From: Bog-532 sp963830385
GTDB taxonomy: Bacteria > Actinomycetota > Actinomycetes > Streptosporangiales > Streptosporangiaceae
Direction: 5' to 3'
DNA: 64,000 bases
NCBI GenBank assembly: GCA_963830385.1
Contig: CAWHMD010000008.1
Span: forward strand, 992,001 to 1,056,000
Made by a program: the position numbers and the translations under genes. Below are positions 27,498-35,804 of the stretch, one piece after another (positions within the stretch are counted from its first letter, which is position 1; the number at the start of each line of letters is the position of its first letter). The notes below the pieces were generated by a model, which was not told where the DNA came from, searched no databases, and worked only from the letters and a program-made list of their open reading frames with translations.

Positions 27498-27983
27498 TCA
27501 CGCCAAGGTTGCCGAGGCGGCGTGCCCGCCGGTCGACCCGAACCCGCCCTCGCCGCGGGCCGACCCCGGCAGCCGGTCCACCTCGTGGAACCGGACCGGC
27601 GGCACCGGCTGGATGACGAGCTGGGCGATCCGGTCGCCGCGCCGGAAACTGACCGGGGCCGACCGGTCGGTGTTGAGCAGCGTCACCTTGATCTCGCCGC
27701 GGTAGCCCGCGTCGACCGTGCCGGGTGCGTTGACGATCGTCACGCCGTGCCGGGCGGCCAGGCCCGAGCGCGGGTGCACGAAGGCGGCGTAGCCGGCGGG
27801 CAGGGCGATGGCCAGCCCGGTGGGCACCAGGGCGCGCTCCCCCGGGCCGAGGTCCACGTCGGCGGCCGCGTACAGGTCGCATCCGGCGTCACCGGGATGA
27901 GCGAAGGACGGCGGCGGCAGGCCGGGGTCCAAGCGCTGAATCAGGACGTCGGCAACCGCGGAGGGCTCGTGGGACCCGGTCAT
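27498..27983 (-). CDS. dut: dUTP diphosphatase
   Basis: Trimeric dUTPase keeping uracil out of DNA and supplying dUMP. All five motifs are seen in the 161 residues: AHPGDAGCDLYA (1), HPRSGLAARHGVTIVN (2), GTVDAGYRGEIKVTLLNTD (3), FRRGDRIAQLVIQP (4) and the C-terminal GEGGFGSTGGH (5), the flexible Gly/Phe arm that closes the active site. ATG 27983 has TAAGGT seven bases upstream, in which TAA is the stop codon of the AI-2E transporter frame, so the two genes are coupled. Confidence 0.96.
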   Translation of the reverse strand: MTGSHEPSAVADVLIQRLDPGLPPPSFAHPGDAGCDLYAAADVDLGPGERALVPTGLAIALPAGYAAFVHPRSGLAARHGVTIVNAPGTVDAGYRGEIKVTLLNTDRSAPVSFRRGDRIAQLVIQPVPPVRFHEVDRLPGSARGEGGFGSTGGHAASATLA

Positions 27984-27993
27984 GCGGGTGACC

Positions 27994-29064
27994 TTATCGC
28001 GGCTCGGCACCCGGGCCGGAATCGCTGGCCACCGGCGGCGTTTCGGCCGCACCGGCGGACGAGCCGGGCGGAGCGGGCGAATCCGGCGGCCCGGTCACGC
28101 TGGCCGCGACGGCCGGGGCGGCCAGCGCGGAATCCGGGGCAGGGCGGCGCAACTCGGGGGCGGCGCGGTTGATGGCGGCGGCGATCGGGACGGCCACCAC
28201 CGCACCGGGGATGCCGGCCACCACGCCGCCGACCGCCAGCACCAGGATCACGGCCAGTGGGTGCAGCCGGACGATCCGGCCCACCACCAGCGGCTGCAGC
28301 AGGTGGCTCTCCAGCTGGTCCTCGCCCACGAAGATGGCCAGCACGATGACCGCGGCGATCCAGCCCTTGGTGACCAGCGTGAGCACGATGACCAGGGCGC
28401 CGGCGAACAGCAGCCCGACCAGCGGGATGAACGAGGACAGGAAGACCAGCACGGCCATGGCGGCGACCAGCGGCACCCCGACGATGGCCAGCGTCACCCC
28501 GATGACCAGCGCGTGGGTGGCGGCGACGAGCACGGTGCCGCGCATGTAGTAGATGACCACCAGCCACGCCGCCCGCCCGGCCCGGTCGGCCCGGCCGTGG
28601 GCCGCCCGGCCGAACGCCCGCAGCAGCCAGGACCAGATCCGCTCACCGTCCTTGAGCAGGAAGAACGTCACGAACAGCATCAGCACGACGCCGGCCAGGA
28701 TCTGGACCACGACCTCGCCGCCGCTGACCACCGTGCCCGCCACCACCGTCTTGTGCTGGCTCAGGTAGGTCGTGACCTGGTTGGACAGCTTCTGCAGGCT
28801 GGCCGTCTTCAGGTGCAGCGGCGGGCCGGCCAGCCAGGTCTGCAGCTGTCTGACGGTGTGCCGGATCTGGCTCACCAGGCCGGGCCACTCGGCCCCGACC
28901 CGGACCGTGAGCAGGGTGATGGTCCCGGCCAGCACGATCACCGCGCCCAGCAGGGTGCACCAGGTGGCGGCCAGCATCGGCAGCCCGGCTCGGTGCAGCC
29001 GGGCGGTCAGCGGCTGCAGCAGCCCGGTGAGCAGCAGCGCGGCCAGGCACGGCACCACCACCAC
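27994..29064 (-). CDS. AI-2E family transporter, main portion (downstream of frameshift)
   Basis: A 356-residue frame with seven or so TM helices. VVVVPCLAALLLTGLLQPLT is the first full helix, VLMLFVTFFLLKDGERIWSW the central one, and FIPLVGLLFAGALVIVLTLV with GEDQLESHLLQPLVVGRIVR the highly conserved second half. The C-terminus is a Pro/Ser/Ala-rich tail. The conserved N-terminal helix of this family is missing from this frame but is found intact in the adjacent frame (next entry), so the gene is one transporter split by a one-base loss near 29,075. The internal GTG is unlikely to give a working protein by itself. Confidence 0.7.
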   Translation of the reverse strand: MVVVPCLAALLLTGLLQPLTARLHRAGLPMLAATWCTLLGAVIVLAGTITLLTVRVGAEWPGLVSQIRHTVRQLQTWLAGPPLHLKTASLQKLSNQVTTYLSQHKTVVAGTVVSGGEVVVQILAGVVLMLFVTFFLLKDGERIWSWLLRAFGRAAHGRADRAGRAAWLVVIYYMRGTVLVAATHALVIGVTLAIVGVPLVAAMAVLVFLSSFIPLVGLLFAGALVIVLTLVTKGWIAAVIVLAIFVGEDQLESHLLQPLVVGRIVRLHPLAVILVLAVGGVVAGIPGAVVAVPIAAAINRAAPELRRPAPDSALAAPAVAASVTGPPDSPAPPGSSAGAAETPPVASDSGPGAEPR

Positions 29065-29066
29065 GG

Positions 29067-29396
29067 TCAGCCAGGCGCGACCAGGTAGAGCAGGTAGATG
29101 ACGGCGGCCACGATCAGCAGCCGCCAGGACCAGCCCGCGATCGCCTGCAGCCAGCGCGGGACCAGGGCGGCGGGCGCGTCCGGCGGGCCAGGCGGGCTCA
29201 GCGGGGCGTGCCCGCCGGTGGGATAGCCGCTGGCCGTCCCGTTGGCGTGGCTGGCGGCGGCATCAGACGGCGGCTCGTTGACCGGGTCCTCGCGGGCCGC
29301 GGCGCGCCGGGCCTCCGCGGTGGCCAGAAGGCTCTGGGCCTGCTCCCTGAGCCTCTGGCCGATGCCCCCAGCCGACCGACGCGCCATGACCTCCAT
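29067..29396 (-). CDS. AI-2E family transporter, N-terminal portion (frameshifted end)
   Basis: A 109-residue frame: basic coiled N-terminus (GIGQRLREQAQSLLATAEAR), a Pro/Ser-rich stretch, then VPRWLQAIAGWSWRLLIVAA, the typical first membrane segment of actinomycete AI-2E proteins, stopping at a TGA inside CTGGCTGACC. In the other frame the same bases continue as GRAWLTVVVVPCLAALLL. Adding one base near 29,070-29,085 would give one protein of about 466 residues. The start may be ATG 29396 or the ATG three codons later; neither has a well-spaced ribosome site. It is divergent from the DUF3093 gene by about 20 bases. Confidence 0.6.
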   Translation of the reverse strand: MEVMARRSAGGIGQRLREQAQSLLATAEARRAAAREDPVNEPPSDAAASHANGTASGYPTGGHAPLSPPGPPDAPAALVPRWLQAIAGWSWRLLIVAAVIYLLYLVAPG

Positions 29397-29405
29397 CTAA
29401 CCAAC

Positions 29406-29411
29406 TACGGT
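29406..29411 (+). promoter_or_regulatory. -10 element of the leaderless DUF3093 gene
   Basis: TACGGT (TANNNT) ends 7 bases before ATG 29419; there is no room for a ribosome site because the divergent gene starts only about 20 bases away. Confidence 0.5.
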
Positions 29412-29418
29412 TGTGCGC

Positions 29419-29889
29419 ATGCGTGATTACCGCGAACGGCTCGCCGCGCCCCTTTCATGGTGGTTGCTGGCGGTGCCGGTGATCCTGCTGCTGGGCGCCT
29501 ACGCGATCTACGCCAACCTGAGCGGCCTGATCGTCGCGATCGTCTACATCGTGTTCACCGCCGGGTACGTGGCCGCGCTGCTGGCCTGGGGGTCGAGCGT
29601 GATCGAGGTGAGCGGCGGGAAACTGCGGGCGGCGGGCTCGGAACTGCCGCTGTCGCGGGTCACGGCGGTGCTACCGCTGGATGAGGAACAGGCCCACGCC
29701 ATGCGGGGCCCGCAGGCAGATCCGGCCGCGCACACGCTGATCCGCCCGTTCCTGAAGGCAGCGGTTTACCTGGAGATCGACGACCCGGACGGGCAGGTCC
29801 CCTACTGGCTGGTCGGGACGCGCCGACCACGCGAACTGGCGGCCGTGATAGAGCGGGGCCGTACGGGTAGCCCAGCACCCGTGGAATGA
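29419..29889 (+). CDS. DUF3093 family membrane protein
   Basis: A 156-residue protein opening MRDYRERLAAPLSWWLLAVP, followed by two TM helices (about 13-33 and 38-60) and a C-terminal cytoplasmic domain with GSELPLSRVTAVLPLDEEQA, RPFLKAAVYLEIDDPDGQVP and WLVGTRRPRELAAVIE. This is the DUF3093 pattern, an actinomycete family lying near dut; function unknown. ATG 29419 is preferred over GTG two codons earlier because of the leaderless -10 box. Confidence 0.86.
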   Translation: MRDYRERLAAPLSWWLLAVPVILLLGAYAIYANLSGLIVAIVYIVFTAGYVAALLAWGSSVIEVSGGKLRAAGSELPLSRVTAVLPLDEEQAHAMRGPQADPAAHTLIRPFLKAAVYLEIDDPDGQVPYWLVGTRRPRELAAVIERGRTGSPAPVE

Positions 29890-29920
29890 TCTGACGATGC
29901 GGTTTGGAGGAAACACTGGC

Positions 29921-30205
29921 ATGTCAGACCAGCGCACAGACATAGCGACCAAGGTGGCAGGGATGGCGGCCGCGTTCGCGGCGGCCTTCGCGGCCCGCAA
30001 GATCATCACGTTTGCGTGGACGAAGATCACTGGGAAAGAGCCCCCGGTAAGCCCGGAGGACCCGGAGGTGAGCATCAGGGAGGCCCTGGGCTGGGCGGTG
30101 GTGACCGGGGTGGGCCTGGAAGCCGCCCGGCTGCTCGCGACCCGGGCCGCGGCCAAGCAGGTGCGGCACTATCAGGCGGGCCAGGCCGTCAAGGCCGAAG
30201 AGTAA
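29921..30205 (+). CDS. DUF4235 family protein
   Basis: A small 94-residue membrane-associated protein. TDIATKVAGMAAAFAAAFAA, RKIITFAWTKITGKEPP and SIREALGWAVVTGVGLEAAR are the two hydrophobic helices and linker of DUF4235. ATG 29921 has TTGGAGG upstream. It follows DUF3093 by 31 bases and is probably in the same transcript, which ends at the strong hairpin at 30229-30268. Function unknown. Confidence 0.82.
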   Translation: MSDQRTDIATKVAGMAAAFAAAFAARKIITFAWTKITGKEPPVSPEDPEVSIREALGWAVVTGVGLEAARLLATRAAAKQVRHYQAGQAVKAEE

Positions 30206-30228
30206 GTCAGTTCTGCCGTTTACCGGTT

Positions 30229-30268
30229 TACCGGGAGCGCAGCGGCGAACCGCCCAGCGCTCCCGGTA
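30229..30268. terminator. Strong bidirectional terminator hairpin
   Basis: TACCGGGAGCGC at 30229-30240 is the exact reverse complement of GCGCTCCCGGTA at 30257-30268 (12 bp). The 16-base loop contains a second small stem (GCGG/CCGC). It lies between the convergent DUF4235 and DUF4193 genes. Confidence 0.75.
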
Positions 30269-30318
30269 TCGGGCCCCCGTTTGACCCGCGAGAGGCGCAG
30301 CAACTACCTCATCTGGCC

Positions 30319-30618
30319 TCAGGCCGCGCACTCCCGGCACACGAGCTGGCCGCCGCGCTCCTCAGCGAGCTGGCTGCGGTGGTGTACCAGGAAGCACCGG
30401 GAACAGGTGAACTCGTCGGCCTGCCGCGGGATGACGCGGACGGACAGGTCCTCGTTCGACAGGTCGGCGCCAGGCAGCTCAAGACCCTCAGCCGCTTCGT
30501 CCGGGTCGATGTCGATCGTGCTGGACGACTGATCCATCCGGCGCGCCTGCAGCTCCTGCAGGCTGTCTTCGGTCATGTCGTCGTCGGTCTTGCGTGGGCT
30601 GTCGTAATCAGTAGCCAT
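30319..30618 (-). CDS. DUF4193 family protein (zinc-ribbon-like)
   Basis: A 99-residue acidic protein. The start ATG 30618 has GGAGGGGGAAAG upstream; a longer open frame upstream is not conserved. MATDYDSPRKTDDD begins the family consensus, SLQELQARRMDQSSSTIDID follows, and the C-terminus has FTCSRCFLVHHRSQLA and QLVCRECA, two CxxC pairs that should bind zinc. DUF4193 is widely conserved in actinomycetes near dut/DUF3093; it may bind nucleic acid or RNA polymerase but this is unproven. Confidence 0.88.
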   Translation of the reverse strand: MATDYDSPRKTDDDMTEDSLQELQARRMDQSSSTIDIDPDEAAEGLELPGADLSNEDLSVRVIPRQADEFTCSRCFLVHHRSQLAEERGGQLVCRECAA

Positions 30619-31084
30619 GGTGGTTCTTTCCCCCTCCATACGTGGTGCGCCTCTTCGTCGCGCGGGTGTAACGCTCGGAAGGCCGTAGTTGTGCCCGATT
30701 CCGGCGGGGAATTCTGTCACGTTTGCCAGGCAGGCACACGCAGCGCGCCGGGTGTCGGGGCGTGGAGGGTGTGACGTGCACCTCAACTCCGCTTCTGCGT
30801 GTCCTCACGGCCGGTCCGCCCGGTTTCAGCGGCCGGCCAACGGGCGGCTCCCTGTGCCGCCGGACGCGAAGTGTACAGGCATCAAACTCGTTCTCACGAC
30901 CCGTTCGCCGTGAGGTTAACGCGGCGTCCGCAAAGGTATGCCCATGTGGCGCTCGTCTCACTCCAGTTCCCTTGTTCCGCCGGTGTTGCCGGGTTTAGCC
31001 CGAACCACGTCAGGGGTAGGACTCGGCACGCAAATCCGATGTTCTGCGTGCCCGGTATCCGCGTGTCCGATCGAAGGGAGTCGC
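30619..31084. other. Divergent intergenic region between DUF4193 and small acidic gene
   Basis: About 466 bases without a supportable gene; open frames here lack family features and good ribosome sites. It should hold the promoters of both flanking genes. I see no clear palindrome or RNA element. Confidence 0.45.
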
Positions 31085-31252
31085 ATGGGCGAGTTCGCTG
31101 CCACTTTGCAGGTTCGCCTCAGGGAAGCGCACGCATCCCTCAAGGCCGCCCTGGCCGCCGGCGACGCGGAGCTCACCGATACCCAGCTCGACGAAATCGA
31201 GCACCTGCGGCACATCGCCGCCGCGCACGGTATTGAGCCCGCTGTCGCCTGA
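31085..31252 (+). CDS. Small helical hypothetical protein
   Basis: A 55-residue protein with AAGGGAG upstream of ATG 31085. The sequence GEFAATLQVRLREAHASLKA with AAGDAELTDTQLDEIEHLRH predicts two amphipathic helices, the second acidic. It is followed by a strong terminator hairpin, so it is a single-gene transcript. I do not recognise a family. The ribosome site, codon bias and terminator argue for a real gene. Confidence 0.6.
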   Translation: MGEFAATLQVRLREAHASLKAALAAGDAELTDTQLDEIEHLRHIAAAHGIEPAVA

Positions 31253-31271
31253 GCCCGTCAGCTTCAGGGAG

Positions 31272-31291
31272 GGGCCGCCCCAGGGCGGCCC
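31272..31291 (+). terminator. GC-rich terminator hairpin
   Basis: GGGCCGCCC (31272-31280) and GGGCGGCCC (31283-31291) are exact reverse complements and are followed by TTCC. It lies 19 bases after the small gene's stop and ahead of the convergent suhB-like gene. Confidence 0.65.
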
Positions 31292-31320
31292 TTCCGCCTG
31301 TCCAGCGCCCTTCAGCGCCT

Positions 31321-32178
31321 TCAGCCGGAGTCGGCGTCGCGCTCGGGGCTGAGGACGGCCAGGGCCTCGGTCAGCTCTTCGTAGAGGCCGGGGCCCGCCG
31401 CGACCGTGAACGAGGGGCTGGCGGGGCGGCCGCCCAGGCCGGTCACGCGCGCGCCGGCCTCGGCGGCGATCAGGCCGCCGGCCGCGTAGTCCCAGTGGTT
31501 GAGGCCGCGCTCGTAGAAGGCGTCGAGGCGGCCCGCCGCCACCGAGCACAGGTCGACCGCGGCCGAGCCGCCGCGGCGGATGTCCCGGATCCGCGGCAGC
31601 AGGGCGCTCACCACCTCGCCCTGGACGCGGCGGCGGCCGGGCAGGTAGCCGAAGCCGGTGCCGACCAGGGCCTGGGCCAGCGCCACGCCGCGGTTGCAGC
31701 GCAGCGCGGAAGTCCCGGCGCGGGCGGCGGCCGCCGTCTGGCCGCTGGCCGTGCGCACGGTGGCGCCCTGCCCGCGGACCGCCAGGTAGGTCTCGCCATG
31801 CAGCGGGATGGCGACCACACCGGCCACGACCGTGCCCGCCACCTCGGCGGCGATGCTGACCGACCAGTCGGCCAGGCCGTACAGGTAGTTGACGGTGCCG
31901 TCGAGCGGGTCGACGATCCAGCGGACACCGGGGCCGGTGCCCTGGGTCTCGCCGCCCTCCTCCCCCAGGATCGTGTCGCCGGGACGGGCCGCGAGGATGC
32001 GGTCGCGGATGAGCTGCTCGGCCCGGCGGTCCATCTCGGTCACCACGTCGGTCAGGCTGGACTTGGTCGCCGCGACCTCGGGACGCTGCTGCGCGCCCTC
32101 CTGCGCCAGCAAGGTGGCGGCCGCGGTGGCGGTGGCGTCCGCCAGCGCCACCAGCTCGCGTGGATCCGGCCCGGTCAT
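31321..32178 (-). CDS. Inositol monophosphatase family protein
   Basis: Mg2+-dependent sugar/inositol phosphatase of 285 residues. The metal sites are TKSSLTDVVTEMDRRAEQLI, GEEGGETQGTG and WIVDPLDGTVNYLYGLADWS, and the second signature near the C-terminus is NHWDYAAGGLIAAEAGARVT. All expected Asp/Glu ligands are present. ATG 32178 overlaps the hemH stop (ATGA), so the two genes are translationally coupled. In actinomycetes this protein may act on myo-inositol-1-phosphate for phosphoinositide and mycothiol synthesis, or on other sugar phosphates; sequence does not decide. Confidence 0.92.
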   Translation of the reverse strand: MTGPDPRELVALADATATAAATLLAQEGAQQRPEVAATKSSLTDVVTEMDRRAEQLIRDRILAARPGDTILGEEGGETQGTGPGVRWIVDPLDGTVNYLYGLADWSVSIAAEVAGTVVAGVVAIPLHGETYLAVRGQGATVRTASGQTAAAARAGTSALRCNRGVALAQALVGTGFGYLPGRRRVQGEVVSALLPRIRDIRRGGSAAVDLCSVAAGRLDAFYERGLNHWDYAAGGLIAAEAGARVTGLGGRPASPSFTVAAGPGLYEELTEALAVLSPERDADSG

Positions 32179-33275
32179 GCGCGGGCTCCGGGGCGGGCAC
32201 CGGGACGGGCGCCGGGGCGGCTGAACACGCAGCAGCCGGCCGGGCACTCGTCGGTGGACGGCCCCAGCGACCCCAGCGCCGCGCGCTCGGCCTGCGGCCG
32301 GTCGTCGAGCCGTTCGCGCACCAGGTCGATCACCAGCTCCCGGAACTGCGGGTGGTACCAGGGGGTGGCGGCCCGGGCCACCGGCAGGCCCAGGTCGCGG
32401 GCGACCTCGGCCGCCTCGGTGTCCAGGTCGTGCTGGACCTCCATGTGGTCGGAGACGAAACCGACCGGGACGATCACCGCGCCCGGCGCGCCCTGCCCGG
32501 CCAGGCCGGCGAGGTGGTCAAGCACGTCGGGCGCCAGCCAGGGCTGGCTGGGCGGCCCGCTCCGGCTCTGGTAGACCAGCTGCCAGGGGCGGCCGCGGCC
32601 GGGGATCCGCTCGGCGATCAGCCGGGCCGCTTCGGTCAGCTCTGCCACGTACCGGCCGCCGGGGCCGCCCTCAAGCGGGACACCACCAGCCCCATGCGCC
32701 CCGCTGGCCTCGGCCATCACCAGCGGCACGCTGTGGGCGGTGAACACCAGCGGCGCGTGCTCGCGGGCGTCCGGCGGCAGCTGTTCCAGGGCGGCCCGCG
32801 CGTCGGCCGCGAACGGCTCGATGAAGCCCGGGTGGTTGAAGTACCGGCGGATCTTGTCGATCCGCGGCGCGCCGGGGACCTCGGCCCGGGCCCGGTCGAG
32901 GTCGTCCAGGTACTGACGGCAGCTCGAGTACGAACTGTAGGCCGAGGTGACGAAGGCCACCGCCCGCTGGACGCCGTCGGCCGCCATGGTGGCCACGGTC
33001 CCGGTCAGGTAGGGGTCCCAGTTCCGGTTGCCCCAGTAGATCGGCAGGTCCAGGCCGGCCGCCGGGAAGCCGGTCCGCAGCCCCTCGATGAGGTCCCGGC
33101 ACTGCTGGTTGATGGGGCTGACGCCGCCGGCCGCGTAGTAGTGCTCGGCCACCGTGGCCAGCCGCTCGTCCGGGATGCCACGCCCGCGGGTGACGTTCCG
33201 CAGGAACGGCATCACGTCGCCGGGGGCTTCCGGGCCGCCGAACGAGACGAGCAGGAACGCGTCGTAGTCGGGCAT
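32175..33275 (-). CDS. hemH: Ferrochelatase (coproporphyrin III type)
   Basis: Inserts iron in haem synthesis. In actinomycetes the enzyme acts on coproporphyrin III (CpfC). Of 366 residues, the start has DAFLLVSFGGPEAPGDVMPF, the mid-domain FVTSAYSSYSSCRQYLDDL and the active-site His strand LVFTAHSVPLVM. The C-terminus has WYHPQFRELVIDLV and then DECPAGCCVF. A Cys in SSCRQY plus the C-terminal Cys cluster match the ligands of the [2Fe-2S] cluster known from actinomycete ferrochelatases. An Arg/Pro/Gly repeat tail (PGARPGARPGARA) follows. ATG 33275; overlaps the downstream phosphatase gene. Confidence 0.95.
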   Translation of the reverse strand: MPDYDAFLLVSFGGPEAPGDVMPFLRNVTRGRGIPDERLATVAEHYYAAGGVSPINQQCRDLIEGLRTGFPAAGLDLPIYWGNRNWDPYLTGTVATMAADGVQRAVAFVTSAYSSYSSCRQYLDDLDRARAEVPGAPRIDKIRRYFNHPGFIEPFAADARAALEQLPPDAREHAPLVFTAHSVPLVMAEASGAHGAGGVPLEGGPGGRYVAELTEAARLIAERIPGRGRPWQLVYQSRSGPPSQPWLAPDVLDHLAGLAGQGAPGAVIVPVGFVSDHMEVQHDLDTEAAEVARDLGLPVARAATPWYHPQFRELVIDLVRERLDDRPQAERAALGSLGPSTDECPAGCCVFSRPGARPGARPGARA

Positions 33276-33358
33276 GCCTCCATCCAATCAGCCACCCGCC
33301 CGTGCGGGCGCCAGCGGGAGTGTCACAGGTAGAGTCCTCTGGGAGGAACAACCGGGTC

Positions 33359-34585
33359 ATGGCGGACATTCGTGAGGGGCTGCGCGGCCGGCTGACCCGT
33401 AACCCCTACGCGGAGATCTTCCGCATCCCCGGGACCTGGCGGTTCAGCGCGGCCGGGCTCATGGGCCGGATGCAGATGTCGATGTACGGGCTGGGCACCG
33501 TGCTGCTGGTGGCGGCCGGCACCGGGCGGTACGGGATGGCCGGGGCGGTCGCGTCGACCGGTTCGCTGGGCTCGGCGATCGGCGCCCCGCAGGCGGCCAA
33601 GCTGGCCGACCGGTACGGCCAGCGGGTCGTGCTGCGCCCGCTGGTGGCGGTGTTCGCGATCTCGGTCGCGGCCCTGATCGTCGCGGTCGAGGTGCAGGCG
33701 CCGATCTGGACGTTGTTCATCCCGGCCACGATCTCCGGCGCGACCATGCCGTCGCTGGGCTCGATGGTCCGGGCCCGGTGGAGCAACCTGCTGTCCGATT
33801 CCCCGCGCCTGCACACGGCCTTTTCATTCGAATCGGTCGCCGACGAACTGGTCTTCGTGCTCGGGCCGGCCGCGGTGACGGTGCTGGCCACCGAGGTCTA
33901 CCCGGCGGCCGGGCTGCTGGTGGCGACCGTGCTGTGCGTGGCCGGGGTGCTGTGGTTCGTGGCCCAGCGAGCCACCGAACCACCGGTCGTGAGCCCGGAG
34001 CCGCTGCTGCCGCAGCAGGCCCCCCGCCGCCGCGGCACGGCCGCGCCGGCGCTGATCGTGCTGGTCCCGGTGTACTGGTTCCTGGGCGCGATGTTCGTGT
34101 CGGTCGACCTCAGCACGGTCGCGTTCGCCCAGCACTTCGGCTACAAGGCGGTCGCCGGGTTCATCCTCGCGACCTACGCGCTCGGCAGCGCGACCGGCGG
34201 CCTGTGGTACGGCTCGCGGTCCTGGCGGGCCCCGGTCGAGCGCCGGTTCGCGCTCACGCTGGCGCTGACCGCGACCGGGGTGGCCACGTTCTGGGTGCAG
34301 CCGAACCTGCTCACCCTGCTGCCGGTCATCTACCTGAGCGGGCTGACCATCGCCCCGACCCTGATCGCCGGGTTCAGCCTGGTGCAGGGCCAGGCCCGCC
34401 CGGGCCGCGGCACCGAGGCACTGACCTGGCTGAGCACCGGGATCGCGGTCGGGGTGGCGACCGGGTCCTCGGTGGTCGGGTTCGTCATCGACGGGCACGG
34501 GGCGCGCTGGGGGTACGTGTTCGCGGCCTGCTGCGGCGCCGCCTGCGTGCTGACCACCCTGGCCGGCCTGCGTCGGCTGCGCTAG
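33359..34585 (+). CDS. MFS transporter
   Basis: A 408-residue, 12-helix major facilitator. ATG 33359 with GGGAGG about 12 bases upstream; MADIREGLRGRLTRNPYAEI precedes TM1. AAKLADRYGQRVVLRPLVAV is the A-motif loop, and the second half contains a repeat of the fold. This type of MFS protein is often found divergent from hemH in actinomycetes. No residue reveals the cargo; porphyrin or haem-intermediate export is a guess from context only. The stop codon lies in a short triplicated sequence shared with the convergent gene. Confidence 0.85.
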   Translation: MADIREGLRGRLTRNPYAEIFRIPGTWRFSAAGLMGRMQMSMYGLGTVLLVAAGTGRYGMAGAVASTGSLGSAIGAPQAAKLADRYGQRVVLRPLVAVFAISVAALIVAVEVQAPIWTLFIPATISGATMPSLGSMVRARWSNLLSDSPRLHTAFSFESVADELVFVLGPAAVTVLATEVYPAAGLLVATVLCVAGVLWFVAQRATEPPVVSPEPLLPQQAPRRRGTAAPALIVLVPVYWFLGAMFVSVDLSTVAFAQHFGYKAVAGFILATYALGSATGGLWYGSRSWRAPVERRFALTLALTATGVATFWVQPNLLTLLPVIYLSGLTIAPTLIAGFSLVQGQARPGRGTEALTWLSTGIAVGVATGSSVVGFVIDGHGARWGYVFAACCGAACVLTTLAGLRRLR

Positions 34586-34624
34586 CTCTCTGCGCTAGCT
34601 CTCGGTCTGCGCTAGCTCTCGGTC
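34578..34624. repeat. Triplicated stop-codon sequence between convergent genes
   Basis: TGCGCTAGCTCTC occurs three times (34578-34590, 34591-34607, 34608-34624); the last two copies extend by GGTC. The first copy holds the MFS stop codon and the third the stop of the lytic transglycosylase, so the local duplications lie exactly between the two gene ends. Confidence 0.6.
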
Positions 34625-35775
34625 TGGGCGTACTCGCGGGCGATGCCCAGCACCTCGTTGACGTACCAGCTGGCGTGGTTGTAGGCGAAGATCGCGTTGT
34701 ACAGCGACTGGCCGCCGTTGGCCGCCCCGGCCGCGCACAGCATTTCGGCCGCGCTGGGCACCGCGTCGTAGGGGTTCATCATGTTCGGGGTGCCGGTGTC
34801 ACCGAAGCCGTCGGTCCCCCACTCCTGCCAGGTCGACGGCTCGAACTGCATGGGGCCGAGCGCGCCGGCGCTGGACGGGCCGACGTTGGTGCCGTTGTCG
34901 CTTTCCACCTCACCGATCGCGGCCAGCACGGTCCACGACAGCCCCGGGCAGTAGCGGGCGGCGGACGCCTTGTACAGCTCCAGGTAGGTGGTGGGCCGGG
35001 CGGTGGACACGGTGGTGTCGACCGGGAGCTTGCCCGGCGTGCTGGTGGTGGCCGGATGCAGGCTGATCACGTGGCTGCTGGCGCCGGTGATCTGCCGCAC
35101 CTTCTGCACCAGCGACGTCAGGTTGTCGGCGGGCGCGTTGATCAGCACACCGAGGTTGGCGACCAGCCCGAGCCGGGCGGCGACGGTGTTGTCGACCACG
35201 GCGTCCACCCCCGGGACGCTGAGCGCGGCCGACCCGCCGAACTTCAGCGCCGCCTGCCGGGCCGCGACGGCCGGGTAAGCGTGGCCCTTGGCCAGGCCGA
35301 GGGATTTCTGGGCGGCGGGCGAGGTGATGAACTGGCCGCGCCCAAGTGCCTGCCACAGGGCCTGCTGCCCGGCGGTGGCGGGCGACGTCCAGGAGCGGAA
35401 CTGGCCGGGGTTGACGCCGATCACGTTGACCGGCTTGCCGTTGATCTTGATCGCCCCGCCGCTGACCGGGAGCACCGCCCGGACCCCGCCGAGCTTCATG
35501 ATCTTCGGCAGGTCGGCGGCGGGGATACCGGTCTGGATGACGGCCAGCACGTCCGGCACGACCAGCTCGCGCGGCTCCGGGCTGGTGGCGGTGGTGTGGG
35601 CGGACGGCTCGCTGACGGTCGCCGACGGGTGCGGCTGCTGGCCCGCGGCCCCGTACGGGATCACGATGACCGCGGCGCGGGCGACGCCTGCGTAGCCGGT
35701 GCCGGTGGCCGCCACGGCGCCAAAGCAAGCGATGGCACCGATCACAGAGAGCCTGCGCCAGATCACCCTTCCCAC
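34612..35775 (-). CDS. Secreted lytic transglycosylase (SLT/GH23-like)
   Basis: A 387-residue exported murein hydrolase. The N-terminus has a signal or anchor (SVIGAIACFGAVAATGTGYA). The middle 250 residues hold a region with no clear family (VPDVLAVIQTGIPAADLPKI). The C-terminal domain has the GH23 pattern: LSWTVLAAIGEVESDNGTNV with the catalytic Glu in GEVES, then SSAGALGPMQFEPSTWQEWG, DPYDAVPSAAEMLC in the form MNPYDAVPSAAEMLC, and NAIFAYNHASWYVNEVL. It would cleave peptidoglycan glycan strands. The start is GTG 35775 or the GTG three codons later; a much longer open frame upstream overlaps the DUF2079 gene and is not coding. Confidence 0.85.
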   Translation of the reverse strand: MGRVIWRRLSVIGAIACFGAVAATGTGYAGVARAAVIVIPYGAAGQQPHPSATVSEPSAHTTATSPEPRELVVPDVLAVIQTGIPAADLPKIMKLGGVRAVLPVSGGAIKINGKPVNVIGVNPGQFRSWTSPATAGQQALWQALGRGQFITSPAAQKSLGLAKGHAYPAVAARQAALKFGGSAALSVPGVDAVVDNTVAARLGLVANLGVLINAPADNLTSLVQKVRQITGASSHVISLHPATTSTPGKLPVDTTVSTARPTTYLELYKASAARYCPGLSWTVLAAIGEVESDNGTNVGPSSAGALGPMQFEPSTWQEWGTDGFGDTGTPNMMNPYDAVPSAAEMLCAAGAANGGQSLYNAIFAYNHASWYVNEVLGIAREYAQTES

Positions 35776-35804
35776 AATTCGACCACTGTAGCTGGCGGGT
35801 GCCG

